A DNA stretch of 64,000 nt from Begonia masoniana (GCA_022432975.1 CM039512.1:30293574-30357573), one strand, 5' to 3'; counted from the first letter of the stretch, positions 1-12,893 are shown. Notes: a model not told the origin generated them from the sequence alone. Numbers and translations: made by a program.

Positions 1-1688
1 GACCTGATAATTACCAGTCTTTTGGATCTTTTTCGAACTTAATCTCACTCTAAGTCTACTTAAGTGGACTTATTGCACATCATTGATCTTCCTATTCTCT
101 AAATCGCAATTTCACAAATCGTTTGCCGTGTAACACTGGTCTCAACTTCCAGCCTTAACCCTTTAGTCCAACGATCTCCTTCACTTATCTCAAATGTCAC
201 ACACGGACTTCTCTCAAGTTACCTGATGGTCTATATCCTTTCGTTTCTTCTAGTCGGGTTCTAATTATTCCTCTCGTCTCTCGTGCAATGACTTATCTAA
301 CGATCTTCTTGTTTGAAAACTTGTTGTAGATAAGTTTACGTCCTTAATCCGAATTTCTCAAGTTTTCAAACCTTACCTTTTTATTTCCTCATGATTTAGA
401 ACATTATCTCATCGAGGTTAGCTTTCCTAGCTCCTCGAAAGCTAACACTACTACTTCCATTCTGGAGGTAAACCTTATAGTTGTGGCTCTTAACTTAAAT
501 TGTATCAAATATAGATGGACAATTTAACTCTTGTATTTTTTTTTTTTTTTATAAACCGGTCAAGCAGCACCAAATGCCTGACATGTCTATAACTCCTTGA
601 TCATGCTTAATTTCATTAGATCTCCTCCTTATAGTATGTCGGTCGAAATCTTTTCACGAATTAACAATCGTCTTCAATTGACTAGTCTTCTCAGGCGATA
701 CTTATCTCCTAGAGATTGGCTAAATCTTGTGTCTCGAGTATTATCTGTTGCATAACTTTGACCCTCTTTTATTTAAAAATTCGTTAACCTTCCAATTCCG
801 AGTAAATACCCTTATACAATAACTCAGATCCTACACCTTCAACATTACATTGTTCCATCACTCCTTAATAAAAGAAGTCGACGCACTGCACACCCCTTCA
901 ACAATCTACTTAAACTAAACTTTTAAGTGTCCCCATTTGTCTAGATGCTCCCCACTTCTCGTGGATCTAGGTTATTTAAACTTCGATTACCTTTTCTTAC
1001 TTATTTGAATGTACTAACACTACACTACCTCGACAATCTAGAACATTTTCTAGTAAGTCTAACATCTAAACTTCAAATTTCTCCTCGATTGATCGTATTC
1101 TAAACCTTAAGGGTCTGTCAATTAGGATCTAGTTCTCATTTATTTAAATCTTATATCCCATAAATTGTACCTGCCACATGGAAATTGAATTCTAGTTGCT
1201 CAATTCCCACTGTTATGCCGAGTCATGAACTTTAACGCACAACTCCATCCCTTCTATATTCGAAGTCTATGTCATCTCCTCTCTATCTATTATATATTTT
1301 TTTTACGCTTACTTCAACCTATCACACAATTATTTTCTCAAAATTTAAACTCTATACTAAATCCCCACACTAATATTCTTTATTCCATTAACTGCCGAAC
1401 AACTGAGGGTTGACAGTTATCCTCGTACTTGTTCAGGGCAATTATCCTCAATGTAACCTTTTTCTGATCCCTACCAGGTTTCGGGCACTCCTTGACGTAG
1501 TGGCCAATCACTCCACATCTAAAGCACCTATCTGTGCCTAATCTGCATTCTCCATAATGCTCCTTCTGGCAATTAAGACATAGAGGTCCTCGAAAAGTTC
1601 TTCGTGCGCGCTTCGGTCGGCATCGTTCTACTTCTTTCTTGCCCTTCCTCTTCGTACCGTGGTCATCGGGAGCAACCACCCCTTGGGT
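1..1688 (-). mobile_element. Family A Ty3/gypsy internal region, decayed, left part
   Basis: No long ORF survives apart from a zinc-knuckle fragment near the right edge. Segments resemble other internal regions in this window: about 230-420 matches about 14510-14690, and about 1270-1400 matches about 40130-40250. This marks it as the internal domain of a minus-strand gypsy family. It stops at 1688/1693, where a copia element is inserted with TSD CCTAG, and resumes at 22217. The left end lies outside the window. Homology is seen by eye; the pol domains themselves are no longer recognisable. Confidence 0.6.
1380..1679 (-). pseudogene. gag zinc-knuckle fragment of family A gypsy element
   Basis: This 99-codon piece carries a CCHC zinc knuckle (CFRCGVIGHYVKEC), the nucleic-acid-binding motif of the nucleocapsid part of Gag. 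It is preceded by a Cys-containing segment (CQKEHYGEC) and followed by PKPGRDQ. The same order occurs in the more complete Tekay-type element at 58.8-58.97 kb and in the remnant at 40227-40568, so lineage assignment is good. The start Met is probably not a natural start, because Gag should begin further upstream on the minus strand, beyond the copia insertion at about 22.2-22.45 kb. It is a broken fragment with no expected function. Confidence 0.75.
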
Positions 1689-1693
1689 CCTAG
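1689..1693. repeat. Target-site duplication CCTAG, left copy (copia element)
   Basis: CCTAG directly precedes the LTR start TGTAGGATCG. The identical pentamer follows the right LTR at 22212-22216, so the two LTRs belong to one insertion. Confidence 0.9.
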
Positions 1694-3824
1694 TGTAGGA
1701 TCGAGATTGTCTAAAAGGGGGGTGAATTAGACTTTTTTAAAATTTTCTTAATTACTAAACACAAGCAGTCAATCAATAACAGTAAGAGAGAGAGAAAAAA
1801 AAAAATCAACACCAGATTTTTACGTGGTTCGGCCAAACCTTGCCTACATCCACGCTTCAAGGTTCACCCCTTGAAGATCCTTAACCTTCTCCTCAGTGAG
1901 AAAAACAGATCAGAATTTCGGGCTCCGATCAACTGCCTTTACAATTCAGGATTGAACTCCACGGGCGTCAATCCACTGCCTTATACACAATGTTGAGTTC
2001 GTAAATGGAACGCTCAGACTACACTCTCACAATGATTGAATCTCAAGTTAAAATCGAGAGGTGTAGAAAAATTATACAGAGTATGATAAAATTTCGCAGG
2101 TTAGGGCTCAGAAATTCAAATTCGCAAAAGTTATATCTTCGTGCTCTAACCTCGGCTTAAATACTCTGTCTTCAGAATCGGCTTGACTTCAATGCTCCTT
2201 ATCCAATAATAGAAACTTTGTTACCGTTGGAGCAGCTTTCGTACAATTTCAGGTAGCCGTTGCCGTCTGTAGTTGCAAGTCGTCGTCGCCATTAAAGTTC
2301 TAGAGTTAATGCTGAAAATGACGTCACTGTAACTTCGCGGCTATTTTAAAATCTGGCGGAAGATCACCTGTTTAAACAGCTTCAAAACAGATCGCCACGT
2401 CATCGGCATATGTATCTTCATCGCCATCGGTAGATGCAACACGAATAAGCTATCGGCATGAGCAAGCTTTGAACTTCATCGGTATGATGCATCTTGAAAC
2501 TTCATCGGCAGATGTATTCTGAAAAGCCATCGGCAGATGCACCTTGAAAGTTCATCGGCAGGAACAGCTTGAAAGTGCTATCGGCAGATGCAGCTTGAGG
2601 CCATCGGCAGATGCAGCTTGAAAGGCCATCGGCAGATGCAGCTTGAAAGGCCATCGGCAGATGCAGCTTGAAAGGCCATCGGCAGATGCAGCTTGAAAGG
2701 CCATCGGCAGATGCATCTCAGAAGTTATCGGCAGATGCAGGCTTTGGAGACCATCGGCAGATGCAGCTTGAAAGGCCATCGGCAGATGCATGTTGAACTT
2801 CATCGGCTTGATGACTCCATCGGCAGATGCAGCTTGAAAGGCCATCGGCAGATGCAGGCTTTGGAGACCATCGGCAGATGCAGGCTTTGGAGACCATCGG
2901 CAGATGCAGCTTGAAAGGCCATCGGCAGATGCAGCTTGAAAGGCCATCGGCAGATGCAGCTTGAAAGGCCATCGGCAGATGCAGCTTGAAAGGCCATCGG
3001 CAGATGCAGCTTGAAAGGCCATCGGCAGATGCAGCTTGAAAGGCCATCGGCAGATGCAGCTTGAAAGGCCATCGGCAGATGCAGCTTGAAAGGCCATCGG
3101 CAGATGCAGCTTGAAAGGCCATCGGCAGATGCAGCTTGAAAGGCCATCGGCAGATGCAGCTTGAAAGGCCATCGGCAGATGCAGCTTGAAAGGCCATCGG
3201 CAGATGCAGCTTGAAAGGCCATCGGCAGATGCAGCTTGAAAGGCCATCGGCAGATGCAGCTTGAAAGGCCATCGGCAGATGCAGCTTGAAAGGCCATCGG
3301 CAGATGCAGCTTGAAAGGCCATCGGCAGATGCAGCTTGAAAGGCCATCGGCAGATGCAGCTTGAAAGGCCATCGGCAGATGCAGCTTGAAAGGCCATCGG
3401 CAGATGCAGCTTGAAAGGCCATCGGCAGATGCAGCTTGAAAGGCCATCGGCAGATGCAGCTTGAGGCCATCGGCAGATGCAGCTTGAAAGGCCATCGGCA
3501 GATGCAGCTTGAAAGGCCATCGGCAGATGCATCTCAGAAGTTATCGGCAGATGCAGCTTGAGGCTCGGCAGATGCACGCCTGTTCTCTATCTGCAGATGT
3601 ATTTTCTTGTACTGTATCGGTAGATGCACGCCTTGTACACTTAACCAATATTATTAGAACACTAAAATACCCTTTTCAAGGGTATTTCCAAAGGATTAAA
3701 ATCAAATGTATAATTCAATATTCTCATTCTTTTAAACATAATCAACATAATCAAATTATTTTACTTATCATTCAAAAAACATCATCAAAAACATATTTAG
3801 ACTTAAACTCTATTTAAGTCAACA
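1694..3824 (-). repeat. 3' LTR of the copia element, expanded by a minisatellite
   Basis: It begins TGTAGGATCG and ends AACA on the plus strand, and matches 20851-22211 closely over the first about 850 bp and the last about 230 bp. It is 2131 bp against 1361 bp for the 5' LTR. The excess is the 25-bp minisatellite at about 2540-3580. A TATA-like TATTTAAG occurs on the minus strand near 2157-2164, which could mark the promoter; this is inference only. Confidence 0.9.
2540..3580. repeat. 25-bp minisatellite built on CATCGGCAGATG, inside copia 3' LTR
   Basis: There are about 35-40 units of 25 bp. The core from about 2905 to 3465 is nearly perfect and the edges are degenerate, with variants containing GCTTTGGAGA or CATGTTGAAC. 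Each unit holds CATCGGCAGATG, an imperfect dyad. Because 25 is not divisible by 3 and the unit has no stop in the relevant frames, long but meaningless ORFs appear on the minus strand. The other LTR of the same element has only about 12 degenerate units (21660-22026), so the expansion happened after insertion or was gained or lost in one LTR. Confidence 0.95.
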
Positions 3825-3838
3825 ATCTCCCCCTTTTT
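3825..3838 (-). other. Polypurine tract of the copia element
   Basis: Read on the minus strand this is AAAAAGGGGGAGAT, immediately before the 3' LTR start TGTTGACTT. It is the expected plus-strand DNA synthesis primer of a Ty1/copia element. Confidence 0.85.
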
Positions 3839-4008
3839 GATGATGACAAGATACTTATGTAAATTTGATTAATGGTTACTCTCCCCTATTGACATTATCA
3901 AAAACAATAAGAGAGACAACAGAAATAATGGATTCAACACAGTTCAGAAAAACATCAGAGTAATTGCTTTAGAGAATCAAGAAAGGTGTATACATTAAAT
4001 CAAGTCTT

Positions 4009-6096
4009 TTATTTAAAGAAAGCTACAAAATGTGTCCAGAAGGCTTGGCTAATCCAAGCAGGCACTTCACAGTTTGAATTAAGATAAGCATCTACGAGTG
4101 CTGGAAGTGAGTGAATATCAAGAGAGAGAGGGGGCTGATAAGGCACGAGTTCCAGGCATGGAGTAGTCTTTGGCTGAGGAGCAACAGAGGAAGAGGGACC
4201 TTGATATACCACCATGTCCATACATGGAAGAGTTTCGACAGGAGGAGCAGCAGTAGACGCATCAGGAGGAGAGAATGAAAATTCAGTCTCCTGAAGATCC
4301 AGTGGCGTGAAACGCACATCTTCATAAACTTCAGACTAGGAAAATGGAAGAAAGAGATCTTCATCGCAAGCCTCTGAGACATCGATTGAACAGGATAGAT
4401 CAGGTTCGGGTGCAGGAGTCAGATTGTCAATAGAAGTTCAGAATGACTCAAGTTCCCTAACAACCATGCGCCTATCAGCATCCACTTTCTGAGTCAGCAA
4501 ACCAAGAATAGTATCTAAATCAGTACGCAAGACTTGGATATTCTTGGCTAGCTTGGCATCAAGAGATTGATCAATCCTACTTTCAATGGAGCTAAGAGCA
4601 GTCTCAATGCGGTCAATAGAGGCCTTCAGCTCATTAAACTGAGTTGCACTCATCAAAGATCTCCTCTGATAAGTTAGAGGAGTGGCAGGTGGTACTGAGG
4701 GAATGGGTGAGAGTACTGGTTCTTGAAGAGTGTGGGAAATATGTGGAAGGGCAGGTTATGAAGGCATCAAGAGAGCAGGTGAAGGAGGTGAAGGGATTGG
4801 GACTTGAGAAGCAGTTGTACTGGGAGGAGATAATTGGACTGAAGGAGGTGGTTGGACTGGTGATGGAGGAGCAATATCCAGTTGGACTGGAGATGGAGGA
4901 GTAGGAGGCAGAACCGGTAATAGAGGGGCAGGTGGAGGAGATGGAGGATTTTCTGGAATGAGACGAGGCACAGATAAAGGAGTAGAAATTGCCTCTGTAA
5001 CAGGTGCTCTTGAGATAGGGGCACGACGCCTTCGCACAAAAGGAGGAGGTTGGAAACTAGACGCTTGAGATTGAGAAGGGGAATTATTGAATGCAGGTAT
5101 CTCAGATTCATCCCCACTCTCAGCAGTAGACTCCTCTGGCAGGCTAAGTTTTCTCTTCCCTTTCTTGGCAGCAACAGCCTTAACAGTACCTTGCTTAGAA
5201 ACATCCAGAACAAGATTCCCTGTTCTTTTTCTCTTGATGCCCATTTTCTTAAGAGTGGTTCGGGAATAATAACTTGAAGGTTGAAGACGGAAGGGGTCTT
5301 CATCCTCTGGAAAAACAACCTCAAGCTGCATAAATATCTTCATGAGCAGCAGATTGTAGGGAAAAGAGGTAGCCCGTGATGACACTGCTTGAATCATCCT
5401 TCGAACAACAATGAAGCCAAGATTGAAGGGTGTCTTGAAGTAAATGGCAAACAGAACAAAAAACTCCATTGCACTGATTTCATCATGATGACCACCCTTA
5501 GGGACAATATTGTACCCAATCATTTGATGAAATAACCTGGCCCTTGCGGTCAGGTGTTTACCTTTAAGAGAATCAGGAGTGTGATTGGGGTCATTTACTA
5601 TAAGCCGTAGAAAGCTCTCACCATCAGATGTACCAAAGAAAAGAAGCTCAGTGCCGGATACATATTTATAAGGGCAGCTATCCAAATGGGAGACTTCCAG
5701 AAGAGCATTAATGTACTGGGGAGTGATTTCTATGTGTTTGTTATACACATAGCTCCTAATGATGGAAAAATCAGAGGTGAAACTAAGATTGGCGTAGAAC
5801 ATTTTGATGGCTTCCGGATAATAATAGGACTCTACATTAAATAGACCTAATAACCCGAGATCCTTCAAGGGTTCAATAATGTCCATCCCGGCTAAATCAT
5901 CAAAATCAATCCCTCGACTGGGTATAAGAGATTTGAACTGATAATCCTCATGATACCTTACTTCTGCAGCTTTAGTGAGGAAGTAGAGAGAGGGCCACTC
6001 TTTTGCTCGGGGAATTACGCGTGGAGGACGAGCTGAAGTTTTGGCCTTCTTCTGAACCGGTTTGGAAACGGCGCGGGAAGATGAACCCTGAAACAT
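4009..6096 (-). pseudogene. ORF3 of the copia element, env-position protein with plant transposon-protein domain
   Basis: One reading frame runs about 696 codons from the Met at 6096 to the stop at 4009. It is broken by three in-frame stops: TAA at 4756-4758, TGA at 4438-4440 and TAG at 4336-4338. The N-terminal half (residues about 30-280) has features I associate with the putative plant transposon protein family found in many plant retroelements, such as GIDFDDLAG, YPEAIKMFYANL and KHIEITPQYINALL. A proline-rich stretch follows (residues about 380-440), then a heptad-like coiled coil around 4440-4640 (SIDRIETALSSIESRIDQSL). It sits between RNase H and the 3' LTR, where Sire elements carry an envelope-like ORF. 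I see no signal peptide or clear transmembrane helix, so an envelope role is not supported. Confidence 0.7.
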
Positions 6097-6274
6097 TGAA
6101 GGAATAGAACTTGCGAGAGAGAGAGAACTGGTAGGGCAGGGGATTTTCTGAAAGAGCGCGAAATGTGAAGCGACTTTGAAAAGAAGCAGAGTTTAAATGA
6201 AAAAGGGGCATCGCCCGACGAGATGGAGTCACACGTGTAAGACAGATTAACCCGATGGGTCACACGTGTCGGTA

Positions 6275-6405
6275 GATTAAGGAAATGCAAATGCATCTTC
6301 CGATGCCTACAGAAAAACACAGCTTCTTCCGATGATCTTCAGATAGACATGCATCTTCCGATGCCTATTGAAGACTCAGCATCTACCGATGCCATCACAG
6401 AAGGA
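6275..6405 (-). repeat. Cluster of CATCTTCCGATG dyads upstream of ORF3
   Basis: Four to five copies of a motif such as GCATCTTCCGATGCC or GCATCTACCGATGCC lie in the short gap between the end of pol and the ORF3 start. The motif is the complement of CATCGGNAGATG, the core of the LTR minisatellite in the same element. Confidence 0.75.
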
Positions 6406-6445
6406 AATGCTCTAACACTCAGGAATTTCTAACAGAGGAATAAAC

Positions 6446-9184
6446 TTAGTTTTTCTCAACCCGAATGAGGCCTAGCCTTATTCTAATATTATTGAATGTC
6501 TTTTCATCCAAAGGCTTAGTAAAGATGTCGGCCAATTGATCAAAAAAATTGACAAATTCTAAAGATATATCACCTCTTTGAACATGATCACGGATGAAGT
6601 GATGTCTTATATCAATATGTTTGGTTCTAGAATGCTGAATAGGATTTTTAGAAATGTTAATTGCACTGGTGTTATCACACCGAATAGGAATCCTATCATA
6701 AAACAGATTATAGTCTTCTAAGGTTTGTTTCATCCATAACATTTGTGCACAGCAACTGCCAGCAGCAATATATTCACTTTCTGCAGTTGATAATGCAACA
6801 GAGTTCTGTTTCTTAGAATACCAGGAAACTAAAGATTCTTCAAGGAACTGACAGGTTCCACTGGTGCTTTTCCTATCAACTAGACTACCAGCATAGTCAG
6901 AATCTGAGTATCCAATCAGATCAAAAGAAGTACCTTTAGGATACTATAATCCTAAGTCAGGTGTCCCACTTAAATATTTAAAAATCTTTTTGACAGTCGT
7001 TAAGTGAGATTCCTTAGGAGCAGCTTGAAATCTAGCACAAAGACAAACACTAAAGAATACATCTGGACTACTTGCAGTCAGATATAGCAAAGAACCAATC
7101 ATACCACGATATTTCTTAATATCCACTTTTATTCCATGTTCATCTTTGTCCAATTTTGTTGTGGTACTCATGGGAGTTTTAGACGACTTAGCAGATTCTA
7201 ATCCAAATTTCTTAAGGAGTTCCTTAATGTACTTTTCTTGACAGAAGAAAATTCCATCAGGAGATTGACTAATCTGGAATCCTAAGAAGAATTTTAACTC
7301 TCTCATCATACTCATTTCAAATTCACTTTACATGAGGGAGGAAAACTCATTACACATATTGACATTAGTAGATCCAAAAATAATGTCATCAACATAAATT
7401 TGTACTAACAGAATATCTTTATCCTTTTGCATGGTAAATAGAGTTGACTCGGTGTTACCCTTTTTGAAATTCCTTTCCTCAAGGAAGTTCCTCAACCTAT
7501 CATACCAAGCTCTAGGAGCTTGCTTAAGTCCATAAAGAGCCTTCTTAAGCCTATACACATAGTCAGGTTTTGCAAAATCTTCAAATCCTAATGGCTGCTC
7601 TACATAAACTTCTTCCTGAATATAACCATTTAAGAAAGCACTCTTCACATCCATTTGGAAGAGTGTGAAGTTTTTGTAGCAAGCATAGGCTAAGAGCATC
7701 CTAATTGATTCTAATCTAGCAACAAGTGCAAAGGTTTCCTCAAAATCTATTCCTTTTTCTTGATTGTAACATTTGGCAACCAGTCTAGCCTTATTTCTAA
7801 TCACAATCCCATTTTCATCTAATTTGTTCTTGTAAACCTATTTAGTTCCAATAATGGGATGATCCTTAGGCCTTGAAACAAGTTCCCATACCTTGCTCCT
7901 TTCAAATTGATTTAACTCTTCTTGCATGGCCAAGATCCAATTTTCATCACCTTCGGCTTCTTCAAATTTCTTAGGCTCTACTTGTGAAATGAATGCCACA
8001 TTGGCACAGAGATTCCTAAGAGAAGCTCTAGTCTTAACTCCTAAAGAAGGATCACCTAAAACTTCATCTATTGGATGATTTTTGACATATTTCCAATCTT
8101 TAGGAAGAGCAGGATTTTCATCCTTGACAGGAACAATTTCTAGAGATGTAGAAGAAGGTTCTATTGGTTTTTCTACTTGAGGAGAATCACTTGGTTTTTC
8201 TAAGGAAAGAGAATCCAATTGTTTATCCAAAATATCATCCTCATCCACATTGATTGTGGGTTGAAGAGACTCATCAAAGTTAACATGAACAGATTCCTCC
8301 ACAACTAGAGTTCTCCTATTGAATACTCTATAAGCTTTGCTGGAGAGGGAATAACCCAGAAAAATTCCAAGATCAGATTTGGAATCGAATTTTCCTAAGT
8401 TATCCTTAGTGTTTAGAATGAAACATTTGCTGCCAAAGGCTCTAAAGTATTTAACAGAATGAGTTTTTCCACTACAGGGCTCATATGGAGTTTTCTCAAG
8501 AATAGGTCTTATGGAGACCCGATTAAGCACATAACAAGCAGTAGCAACAGCTTCAGCCCAGAAATACTTAGGAATGGAATTTTCATTAAGCATGGTTCGG
8601 GCAAGCTCTTGGAGAGACCTATTTTTCCTCTCAACAACACCATTTTGCTAAGGGGTCCTAGGAGAAGAGAAATTGTGCTCAATTCCATATTTGAGACACA
8701 AGAGTTCAAATCTCTCATTTTCAAATTCTCCACCATGATCACTACGAATAGCAACAATGGTGAGATCTTTTCATTTTGAACTCTTTTCCTAAAACTAGAA
8801 AAGGTGTCAAAAGTCTCATCCTTAGACTTCAGAAAGTGAACCCAAGTAAATCTAGAAAAATCATCAACAATTACAAATGCATAGAATTTTCCTCCTAAGC
8901 TGGCTATATTTGAGGGACCGAAGAGGTCCATGTGAAGGAGTTGAAGAGGCTTAGAAGTAGAAATTGCATTCTTCGATGCAAAGGAACTTTTGATCTACTT
9001 GCCCATTTGGCAGGCATCACAGACCTTATCCTTTTCAAAGGATATCTTAGGGATTCCTCTAACTAAGTTCTCCTTAGTAATCTTAGCTAATGTATCAATC
9101 CCTACGTGTCCTAATCTCCTATGCCAGATCCAACAATCATTAGAAGAATTCACAGCAAAACATTTTTCAACACTACAATCAATA
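6446..9184 (-). pseudogene. copia pol, downstream part: integrase, reverse transcriptase, RNase H
   Basis: In coding order the segment has the GAG-pre-integrase zinc region (HRRLGH then CDACQMGK, about 9000-9130), the integrase core (MDLFGPSN, later RSDHGGEF, about 8650-8930), RT (about 8000-7000, with YVDD near 7386-7397) and RNase H (about 6940-6446, with STAESEYIA). In-frame stops lie at 8995 (TAG), 8648 (TAG), 7838 (TAG), 7328 (TAA) and 6944 (TAG), and a one-base loss near 8763 shifts the frame. The stops fall where relatives usually have Gln or Trp, consistent with C-to-T decay of methylated DNA. The upstream end is cut at 9184/9189 by the inserted gypsy element. Confidence 0.92.
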
Positions 9185-9189
9185 TCATC
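9185..9189. repeat. Target-site duplication TCATC, left copy (nested gypsy)
   Basis: TCATC precedes LTR start TGTGACGACC and is repeated at 18856-18860 after the right LTR end GTTACA. Removing the insert and one copy restores an open copia reading frame across the junction. Confidence 0.93.
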
Positions 9190-12100
9190 TGTGACGACCC
9201 CGACCCGATCAGGGCCGCCACGCACTTGCCGTGACATAATCATTACCTAAGCCCTCGTGTTTTCTCCAAAACTTTTTCCTTTTTACTTTAAACATAAACC
9301 CAAAACCCTTAAACAAACTAACCCTAACGTAACCTTAACTTTAAACTCTCGTAACCACGTAAATTTTTCTCTTTATATCACTCATAACGTTTCGACTTCT
9401 AAACCATTAAATTGAAGTCTCGGATTGTTGAAATCCCTTAAAATCACTCATTCCTCGATCATCAAAACATGACACTAATATAACCTACAATTTCAGACAA
9501 GTTCAAGAAAACGAACTGCATGGATCGCTCTAAAAATCGAGCTTATCCTTACCTGTTAAGAATAACCCAAGCAGTTCCAGTATATTTCTAAAATAAAGAC
9601 ACCTAAACTCCTCCAAAGATATCCAATCAAATCCCCAATCAACGTGAATATAAACATTTAAACCCCTAAACTTCTCTTAAAACAAATTCATTAATCAATT
9701 CATCAAATTAACACTTAACTCCAAACCAATATCCACTATAAAACCATAAACATGTCAAACTTCAATGTACACCCTAAAATCTTCCAAACATGTACACCCT
9801 AAAATCTTCCAAACAACTGGTAACCTTCTAACTCACATTCAATTACCACAAAACAACCCGGCGCACACCCATGTCACTGAACCATGCCAAAACACACGCC
9901 GTCGCCACGAGCACCATCCGTCGACCACCTGTTCTTTGTCATCAAGAGAAGCTCTCACCTTCACACCTGTCACCTACATCATACAATAACTACATTAAGC
10001 CTAATGCTTAGTAAGGAGCGTACTAAACATAACATTTCATATATGCATGACATTTGTAAAACAGTTTCGTGAAAACATTCATTTACTCCCGTGAAAACAT
10101 TCATTTACTCCCGTGAAAACATAGTCCCGTGAAAATCAATCATCATTCATATAGTCCCGTGAGAATCATTCATCATTCATATAGTCCCGTGAGAATCATT
10201 CATCATTCATATAGTCCCGTGAGAATCATTCATCATTCATATAGTCCCGTGAGAATCATTCATCATTCATATAGTCCCGTGAGAATCATTCATCATTCAT
10301 ATAGTCCCGTGAGAATCATTCATCATTCATATAGTCCCGTGAGAATCATTCATCATTCATATAGTCCCGTGAGAATCATTCATCATTCATATAGTCCCGT
10401 GAGAATCATTCATCATTCATATAGTCCCGTGAGAATCATTCATCATTCATATAGTCCCGTGAGAATCATTCATCATTCATATAGTCCCGTGAGAATCATT
10501 CATCATTCATATAGTCCCGTGAGAATCATTCATCATTCATATAGTCCCGTGAGAATCATTCATCATTCATATAGTCCCGTGAGAATCATTCATCATTCAT
10601 ATAGTCCCGTGAGAATCATTCATCATTCATATAGTCCCGTGAGAATCATTCATCATTCATATAGTCCCGTGAGAATCATTCATCATTCATATAGTCCCGT
10701 GAGAATCATTCATCATTCATATAGTCCCGTGAGAATCATTCATCATTCATATAGTCCCGTGAGAATCATTCATCATTCATATAGTCCCGTGAGAATCATT
10801 CATCATTCATATAGTCCCGTGAGAATCATTCATCATTCATATAGTCCCGTGAGAATCATTCATCATTCATATAGTCCCGTGAGAATCATTCATCATTCAT
10901 ATAGTCCCGTGAGAATCATTCATCATTCATATAGTCCCGTGAGAATCATTCATCATTCATATAGTCCCGTGAGAATCATTCATCATTCATATAGTCCCGT
11001 GAGAATCATTCATCATTCATATAGTCCCGTGAGAATCATTCATCATTCATATAGTCCCGTGAGAATCATTCATCATTCATATAGTCCCGTGAGAATCATT
11101 CATCATTCATATAGTCCCGTGAGAATCATTCATCATTCATATAGTCCCGTGAGAATCATTCATCATTCATATAGTCCCGTGAGAATCATTCATCATTCAT
11201 ATAGTCCCGTGAGAATCATTCATCATTCATATAGTCCCGTGAGAATCATTCATCATTCATATAGTCCCGTGAGAATCATTCATCATTCATATAGTCCCGT
11301 GAGAATCATTCATCATTCATATAGTCCCGTGAGAATCATTCATCATTCATATAGTCCCGTGAGAATCATTCATCATTCATATAGTCCCGTGAGAATCATT
11401 CATCATTCATATAGTCCCGTGAGAATCATTCATCATTCATATAGTCCCGTGAGAATCATTCATCATTCATATAGTCCCGTGAGAATCATTCATCATTCAT
11501 ATAGTCCCGTGAGAATCATTCATCATTCATATAGTCCCGTGAGAATCATTCATCATTCATATAGTCCCGTGAGAATCATTCATCATTCATATAGTCCCGT
11601 GAGAATCATTCATCATTCATATAGTCCCGTGAGAATCCCGTGCGAATCATTCATCATTCATATAGTCCCGTGAAAACATACATCGTTCATTTAACTTTTC
11701 ATAAAAACATGTTCATAAACCGTTCGTATGCACTTTAAGAAAACATGATACATGAGGAGACATACACGTAAGGAAGAACCTATCACATGAACACTACAAC
11801 ATAACTAAGGCACTACTTAACTATCACTCTTTCCTTAACTACCCGTCTTCCACCAACCTCTACAATCACTCTCATCAAAAACAATCAACATTATCAACAT
11901 TGTACGACGTAGGGCCTTAGTGGCCGGAAAGCCTAACGCTCACTTACCTGGCGTCCGTAGTAAGCCGAGCACCGTCCATAAAGTCGTCTCCACCTAAAGC
12001 ATTTCATAATTAAGAACATTAAAATCGATCCTAATTAAACTAATTTCAAACTTGAACTAATCTCGTAATTAAGGAAATTCTTTCCTAAAACTTCCAATTT

Positions 12101-12893
12101 CTCATTCGGGCATAACTAAACTCTTATTTTCTTAAAAACATCTTAAACTACTATTTATAGCTTAATCTAACTAAAATCTAACTAAACGGGCCACTATTTT
12201 GGGTTTGGTAAAAACCGACCTAAAACTCAAACGCGCGTAACTTTTGCGTCGGTGGTCGAAATCGAACGATTCCAGCGGTCACGTACTCCTCTAATAACCT
12301 ATTTTAATCTGCCAAAAGGAATTTTAAAACAAATGACCGGAGCTAGGTCAATTTTGCAGAAACCCAAATCTGCCCCTTTTTCCTAAAATTTCTCTTTTTC
12401 GATTTTTCATCAAAACTCGTCAATTTCTTCACCAATCGACCACATATACACTCAATTAGAATAATCTAACCTAAAATCGAAGCTACATTAAGCAAAACCC
12501 GAGTGCCCTAAATCGGGCATTCACTGAATTTTGCCCAAATCGGGCTCACCACTGCCAGTCGACCAAAGCCGGACCAAGGGTCGGCAAACCCACGCCGGAG
12601 GTGACCTAAATTGGCCGGAGATCGGAGCTCAATCGAGCTCGTCACACATAGCCCTAAACCGAACCAAAACAGAGAAAACCGAGCTCACCTGGTCGGTTCG
12701 TGCGCGGAGTCGGCCGGAAACGGCAGCCCAGGAGTCGCCGACGTCTTCTGGCCGGAAAACGTCGAGGTTGAACGCCGGAGATCATCGCTCGTCGCCTCCT
12801 TCTTCTCCCCTGTCTCTCGGCGTCAGGCAAGCTCGAACAACAGAAATCGATTCTGTTGTTCGATTTGTTTTTCTATTGTTATTATTATTATTT

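Noticed and set aside
2552..3577. Long repetitive ORFs on the minus strand (341, 250 and 231 codons)
   Set aside because: All three frames of the 25-bp minisatellite are open; there is no unique protein sequence.
10128..11670. CRISPR-like array
   Set aside because: The units are contiguous with no spacers, and the context is a plant retrotransposon LTR.
10129..11673. A 514-codon ORF with a ten-residue repeat
   Set aside because: It is only the 30-bp DNA repeat read in frame, lies inside an LTR, and the partner LTR lacks it.
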